A program made the translations under genes and the position numbers. A DNA stretch of 8,950 nt from Candidatus Pacearchaeota archaeon. GTDB taxonomy: Archaea; Nanobdellota; Nanobdellia; Pacearchaeales; GW2011-AR1. The notes under the pieces were generated by a model that had not been told where the DNA came from, did not search any database, and saw only the letters and a list, made by a program, of their open reading frames with translations. The number at the start of each line of letters is the position of its first letter. Within the stretch, counting starts at the first letter, position 1. This document shows, piece by piece, positions 5,862-8,950 of the stretch. The DNA lies in NCBI GenBank assembly GCA_014728565.1, contig WJLK01000017.1, positions 1 to 8,950 on the forward strand, read 5' to 3'.

Positions 5862-5875
5862 ATTATAGCTATAAT
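5862..5875 (+). promoter_or_regulatory. 14-bp perfect palindrome before smc (candidate operator)
   Basis: ATTATAGCTATAAT reads identically on both strands and ends 4 nt before the smc ATG. If transcription starts between about 5860 and 5880, as the weak TATA candidates TTAATA (5854-5859) or TTTTATTAAT (around 5837-5846) imply, the palindrome sits at the start site, where a bound repressor would block initiation. No Shine-Dalgarno precedes smc. Palindromes of A/T are common in such DNA, but this one has a GC centre and is perfect over 14 bp. Confidence 0.4.
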
Positions 5876-5879
5876 AAGA

Positions 5880-8744
5880 ATGACCTATATAAAGAAACTG
5901 GTGATGAAGGGATTCAAGAGTTTTGCCCGTGAAACAACTATTCATTTAGACAGGCATATGAATGTCGTGGTAGGACCAAATGGAAGTGGTAAGAGCAACA
6001 TCACAGACGCCTTATGTTTTGTTCTTGGAAGACTTTCAATAAAATCAATAAGAGCAGCTAAAGCTGCTCATCTTCTGTTTTCAGGAAATAAAGAGTTCAA
6101 ACCAGCACCTATTGCCTATGTTGAGATGACACTTGATAATTCTGAAAAAACTTTTGCACTTGATAATGAGGAGATAATTATAAGGAGAATTGTCAAGAAA
6201 AATGGTCAGGGAGTTTATAAGATAAATAATCAGACAAAAACAAGACAGGAAGTTTTAGAACTTCTCGGACAGGCAGGAATAGACCCTCATGGTTTTAACA
6301 TTGTTCTTCAGGGAGAGATAGAGAGATTTGTAAAAATGGCTCATGATGAAAGAAGGAAAGTAATAGAAGAAGTAGCAGGAATCTCTGTCTATGAAATGAG
6401 AAAAGAAAAATCTCTAAGGGAATTAGAAAAAACAGACGAAAGATTGAGACAGGTCAATGCAGTTTTAAGAGAGAGAACCAATTACATGAGAAATCTTGAA
6501 AATGAGAGAGAGCAGGCACTTCGTTTTAAAAAACTGGAAAATACTGTAAAAAGATGCAAAGCTTCTATTATAAACAGAAACTTGCAGGAAAAAGACAAAG
6601 AGTTAAAAGAAATTTTAAAAAAAATCGAGGATAAAACAAACCAGATTAATAAAAAAGATTCTTTAATTTTAAAAATAAATCAGGAAATCTCTTCCTTAGG
6701 TGAAAAGATAAACAACATATCAAAAACAATTCAGCAGTCAGCAGGAGTGGAACAAGATTCTCTTAATTCTGAGATTTCTCTTTTAAAACAGGAGATAGCT
6801 GGTCTAATAGCAAGAAAAGAAAATTTTGAAAATCAGCTTTCTGAATTAGACAGAAGAAAACAAAATCTTGACCAGTCAATAAAAACTTCTGAAAAAGAAA
6901 TAGAAGAAATGACTAAGGAAAAAGGAAGAGACAGAAAAAAAGAACTTGAGGATAAAAAAGCAAAACTTGATGAATTAGATGAACTTAAAAGAAAATCCTA
7001 TCTCCTGAAATCCAACTTATCGTCTTTAAACAGCCAGATAGATGATAAGAAAAATATGATTAATAAGATGAAAAATAACTCTAATATCATATTAAATCAG
7101 ATAGAACAAAACGAAAAAGAGATAAAAATAAAAGAGACTCTTGAAAAAAATAAAGAGAATCTCATTATCCTTAAGCAAGATATAGAGAGCAATAAAAATA
7201 AGATATCGAATTTAGAAAATGAATTAATCAACAAGGAAAAAACAACAGCTATTCAGTCCCAGATAATACAGGAAGCTGAAAAAATCAAACAACAGGTTTC
7301 CAAGCTTGATACCTGCCCTTTATGCAAAACCAAGATAACAAAGGAACATATACAACATGTAATCTCAAAATCTAATTCAGACATTAAAAAATCCAGAGAA
7401 GTAATACAAAAAACCGAACAGAAGATTAAAGAAACAAAGAAAATTCTTGGAGAATTGAAGAATAAGATAAATAATCAGAATAAGGAAATAAGTGATAGAG
7501 AGATAACAATAATTAAACTTCAGGCAATAGATGATAAAAAACAGCAGTTGAAAAGAAATAATCAGGAAATAAAGAGTTTTGAATCTGATTTAAAGAATCT
7601 GGAATCAAAAAAGAAATACCTTGAAAATAATCTTTCTAAAATAAAAATAAGCGAGGAACAGTATGAAAATTTGCAGTTGGAAGTCAATGAACTGAAAAGA
7701 AGTGAGGAGAGAAATCTTGGAATTGAAATAACCACTAAACAGAGAGAATTAGAAAGAATGAGACTTGCTCTTAAACAAATATCAAGAGATAAAGAGGAGA
7801 TTACAGGAGAATCAGAGGAGATTTCTGAAAATTTGCAGGAAAAAGAAGAAATCGTAGAGGAAAAAGAGGAACAGGCAGATAAACTTAAGACCAAATATCA
7901 GAAAATGTTTGAGCACAGAAATTCTCTACAGGATAAAATTAGAGCCTTAGAAAGTAATTTAATGAAAGAACAGAATGACAAGAGAATTTTTGAAAATGAA
8001 ACCAATAATCTGAAGATTGAAAAAGCTCAGATTAATGCAAAAAAAGAGACACTTATTCAGGATTTAAAAGAATTTCCAGAAGTTGATTTTATTAATATTC
8101 CAGTGGATAAATTAAGAGACAGACTTAATAATGCAGAAAATACTCTTGCAAGAATAGGAAGTGTTAATCTTAAGGCCTTAGAGGTTTACGATGACATTAA
8201 AAAAGAGTATGATAAAATAAAAGAAAAAGTAGAACAATTGGAAAGAGAAAAATCTGAAATTCTAAAAATAATTGAGCAGATTGACAAAAAAAAGAAAAAA
8301 ACTTTTCTTGCTACTTTAAAGGAAATCAATGAATTATTTTCAAGAAATTTTTCTGAGCTGAGTGAAAAAGGAATAGTGACTCTTGAGCCTCTGAACAAAC
8401 AAGACCCTTTTGCAGCAGGATTAGGAATAACAGTAAGAGTTACTGGAAGAAAACATTTTGATGTAACCTCTCTTTCAGGAGGTGAACAGACAATAGTGGC
8501 TCTTTCACTTATTTTTGCAATCCAGGAATACAGACCTTACTGCTTTTATATTTTTGATGAAATTGATGCAGCTCTTGACAGAAGAAACTCAGAAAAATTA
8601 GCTTATTTATTGAAAAAACATATGAAAAAAGGACAGTATCTGATTATAACACATAATGATTCTATTATATCAGAAAGCAGCAATGTTCTTTATGGAGTAA
8701 GCATGCAGGAAGGAATTTCCAAAGTAATTAGTATTGAGGTTTAG
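5880..8744 (+). CDS. smc: SMC-family chromosome ATPase with Rad50-type zinc hook instead of a hinge
   Basis: ABC-type ATPase whose two half-heads join at the base of a long coiled coil; SMC proteins organise and segregate chromosomes. The head is SMC-like: start MTYIKKLVMKGFKSFA, Walker A GPNGSGKS (32-39), R-loop region near R58, Q-loop Q144 in VLQGEI, signature LSGGEQ (865-870), Walker B FYIFDE (889-894), D-loop ALD (898-900), switch H925 in IITHND, ending LYGVSMQEGISK. Residues about 170-830 are Lys/Glu-rich coiled coil. The usual hinge of about 150 residues with its Gly motifs is absent. At the midpoint lies DTCPLCKTKITKEHIQHVI (C479 and C482), a Rad50-type zinc hook through which two monomers would share a metal ion. 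At 954 residues it is about 200 shorter than usual SMC. No scpA, scpB or mre11 lies in the window. Confidence 0.93.
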   Translation: MTYIKKLVMKGFKSFARETTIHLDRHMNVVVGPNGSGKSNITDALCFVLGRLSIKSIRAAKAAHLLFSGNKEFKPAPIAYVEMTLDNSEKTFALDNEEIIIRRIVKKNGQGVYKINNQTKTRQEVLELLGQAGIDPHGFNIVLQGEIERFVKMAHDERRKVIEEVAGISVYEMRKEKSLRELEKTDERLRQVNAVLRERTNYMRNLENEREQALRFKKLENTVKRCKASIINRNLQEKDKELKEILKKIEDKTNQINKKDSLILKINQEISSLGEKINNISKTIQQSAGVEQDSLNSEISLLKQEIAGLIARKENFENQLSELDRRKQNLDQSIKTSEKEIEEMTKEKGRDRKKELEDKKAKLDELDELKRKSYLLKSNLSSLNSQIDDKKNMINKMKNNSNIILNQIEQNEKEIKIKETLEKNKENLIILKQDIESNKNKISNLENELINKEKTTAIQSQIIQEAEKIKQQVSKLDTCPLCKTKITKEHIQHVISKSNSDIKKSREVIQKTEQKIKETKKILGELKNKINNQNKEISDREITIIKLQAIDDKKQQLKRNNQEIKSFESDLKNLESKKKYLENNLSKIKISEEQYENLQLEVNELKRSEERNLGIEITTKQRELERMRLALKQISRDKEEITGESEEISENLQEKEEIVEEKEEQADKLKTKYQKMFEHRNSLQDKIRALESNLMKEQNDKRIFENETNNLKIEKAQINAKKETLIQDLKEFPEVDFINIPVDKLRDRLNNAENTLARIGSVNLKALEVYDDIKKEYDKIKEKVEQLEREKSEILKIIEQIDKKKKKTFLATLKEINELFSRNFSELSEKGIVTLEPLNKQDPFAAGLGITVRVTGRKHFDVTSLSGGEQTIVALSLIFAIQEYRPYCFYIFDEIDAALDRRNSEKLAYLLKKHMKKGQYLIITHNDSIISESSNVLYGVSMQEGISKVISIEV

Positions 8745-8748
8745 AAAG

Positions 8749-8765
8749 TTTTTTATATATTCTTT
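8749..8765 (+). terminator. T-rich terminator after smc
   Basis: Six T in a row (8749-8754), then a T/A-rich stretch, begin 5 nt past the smc stop. A 7-bp hairpin follows directly (TCTTTAA 8761-8767 with TTAAAGA 8773-8779, 5-nt loop). The T tract alone would suffice in archaea. Confidence 0.5.
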
Positions 8766-8778
8766 AAGTTATTTAAAG

Positions 8779-8850
8779 ATGAAAAAAGAGATGTTTGTTT
8801 TATTAATAATTTTATTAAATGAGAAGAAATCTACATCCTTTAGGATGTAG
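8779..8850 (+). mobile_element. Probable remnant of an IS200/IS605-type tnpB 3' end
   Basis: A 23-codon reading frame ends in NEKKSTSFRM and stop. Its last codons (AAA TCT ACA TCC TTT AGG ATG TAG) form a perfect 8-bp hairpin, CTACATCC/GGATGTAG with loop TTTA, that includes the stop codon. IS200/IS605 and IS1341-type elements typically end their tnpB with a tail of the EATPFRVG kind encoded by just such a hairpin, which is part of the right end and of the omega RNA. The upstream part (MKKEMFVLLIILL) does not look like TnpB, and no transposase body is present. This would be a deletion remnant or a minimal non-autonomous copy. A plain terminator hairpin is the main alternative. Confidence 0.4.
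8831..8850 (+). repeat. Perfect 8-bp hairpin, TTTA loop
   Basis: CTACATCC (8831-8838) and GGATGTAG (8843-8850) pair perfectly around TTTA. It is the most GC-containing stem in the 3' non-coding region and coincides with the tnpB-tail-like codons. Confidence 0.85.
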
Positions 8851-8884
8851 TCATAATATATTTATTTCTAGAATTATTATTCAA

Positions 8885-8907
8885 AGAGAGTTAGACTATA
8901 ACTCTCT
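8885..8907 (+). repeat. Perfect 9-bp hairpin, GACTA loop
   Basis: AGAGAGTTA (8885-8893) and TAACTCTCT (8899-8907) are exact complements around a 5-nt loop. It could be a structured-RNA element, a bidirectional terminator component or a protein-binding site; the sequence alone does not decide. Confidence 0.85.
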
Positions 8908-8925
8908 AAGAATCTTTAGACATAG

Positions 8926-8945
8926 TTAGAACTGGCTCATTCTAA
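8926..8945 (+). repeat. 6-bp inverted repeat near the right edge
   Basis: TTAGAA (8926-8931) and TTCTAA (8940-8945) pair around CTGGCTCA. It is weak on its own and reported because it is one of several stems between 8761 and 8945. No gene is visible between 8851 and the window end. Confidence 0.4.
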
Positions 8946-8950
8946 ATAAA

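Noticed and set aside
7562..8398. Antisense frames of 110 and 70 codons inside smc.
   Set aside because: Ser/Leu/Phe-rich mirror images of Lys/Glu-rich coiled coil; no homology-like pattern.
5880..8744. Calling the protein Rad50.
   Set aside because: Walker A context, LSGGEQTIVALSLIFAI, DEIDAALD and the GVSM C-terminus are SMC-type, and no mre11 is adjacent. Only the hook is Rad50-like.
1..8950. CRISPR array, rRNA or a complete insertion sequence.
   Set aside because: No regularly spaced direct repeats, no rRNA-like conserved stretches and no transposase gene were seen; only the short tnpB-tail-like remnant at the right end.

Overview
The window looks like a piece of chromosome from an AT-rich archaeon, most likely a DPANN-type lineage (Woesearchaeota/Pacearchaeota/Nanoarchaeota-like). 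The archaeal signs are a CAU tRNA with initiator features (A1-U72 pair, three G-C pairs at the base of the anticodon stem) and no encoded CCA, an archaeal-type RNase HII, and TATA-like boxes centred about 24-27 nt before several start codons, as expected for leaderless transcripts. The lineage below Archaea is inferred from composition, gene style and compactness, not from a marker tree.

Layout. Positions 1-1700 (minus strand) hold two membrane-anchored, probably extracytoplasmic proteins; the second one transcribed runs off the left edge. The initiator tRNA lies upstream of them on the minus strand (1761-1836). rnhB (1967-2614, plus) follows and converges, with a 3-nt gap, on a small unrecognised minus-strand gene (about 2618-3106). 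A 116-134 nt divergent intergenic region (the length depends on the start chosen) then leads to a plus-strand cluster, 3241-5785. It encodes a long helical protein with a twin-arginine-like N-terminal anchor and a second membrane segment, a tandem-CBS protein one base further on with a strong Shine-Dalgarno, and a small protein with a Gly/Ala-rich hydrophobic centre. A long SMC-family gene (5880-8744) closes the coding part. The last 200 nt are rich in inverted repeats and include what looks like the 3' tail of an IS200/IS605 tnpB gene.

Most notable is the SMC-family ATPase. Both head halves carry SMC-type motifs (Walker A, Q-loop, LSGGEQ, DEIDAALD, a GVSM-type C-terminus). I see no SMC hinge: the middle of the 954-residue protein is unbroken coiled coil with one Rad50-type zinc-hook motif, C479-P-L-C482, almost exactly at the midpoint. 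It reads as an SMC head on a Rad50-like arm. The 3241-5785 cluster is the other candidate for something undescribed: a nucleotide-sensing CBS protein between two membrane proteins of unknown family, behind a promoter with an 8+8 bp inverted repeat just after the TATA box. A separate 14-bp perfect palindrome sits just before smc.

How the genes work together: rnhB, the tRNA and smc are housekeeping functions (RNA-DNA hybrid removal, initiation of translation, chromosome organisation). Nothing in the sequence ties the surface and membrane proteins to them beyond proximity.
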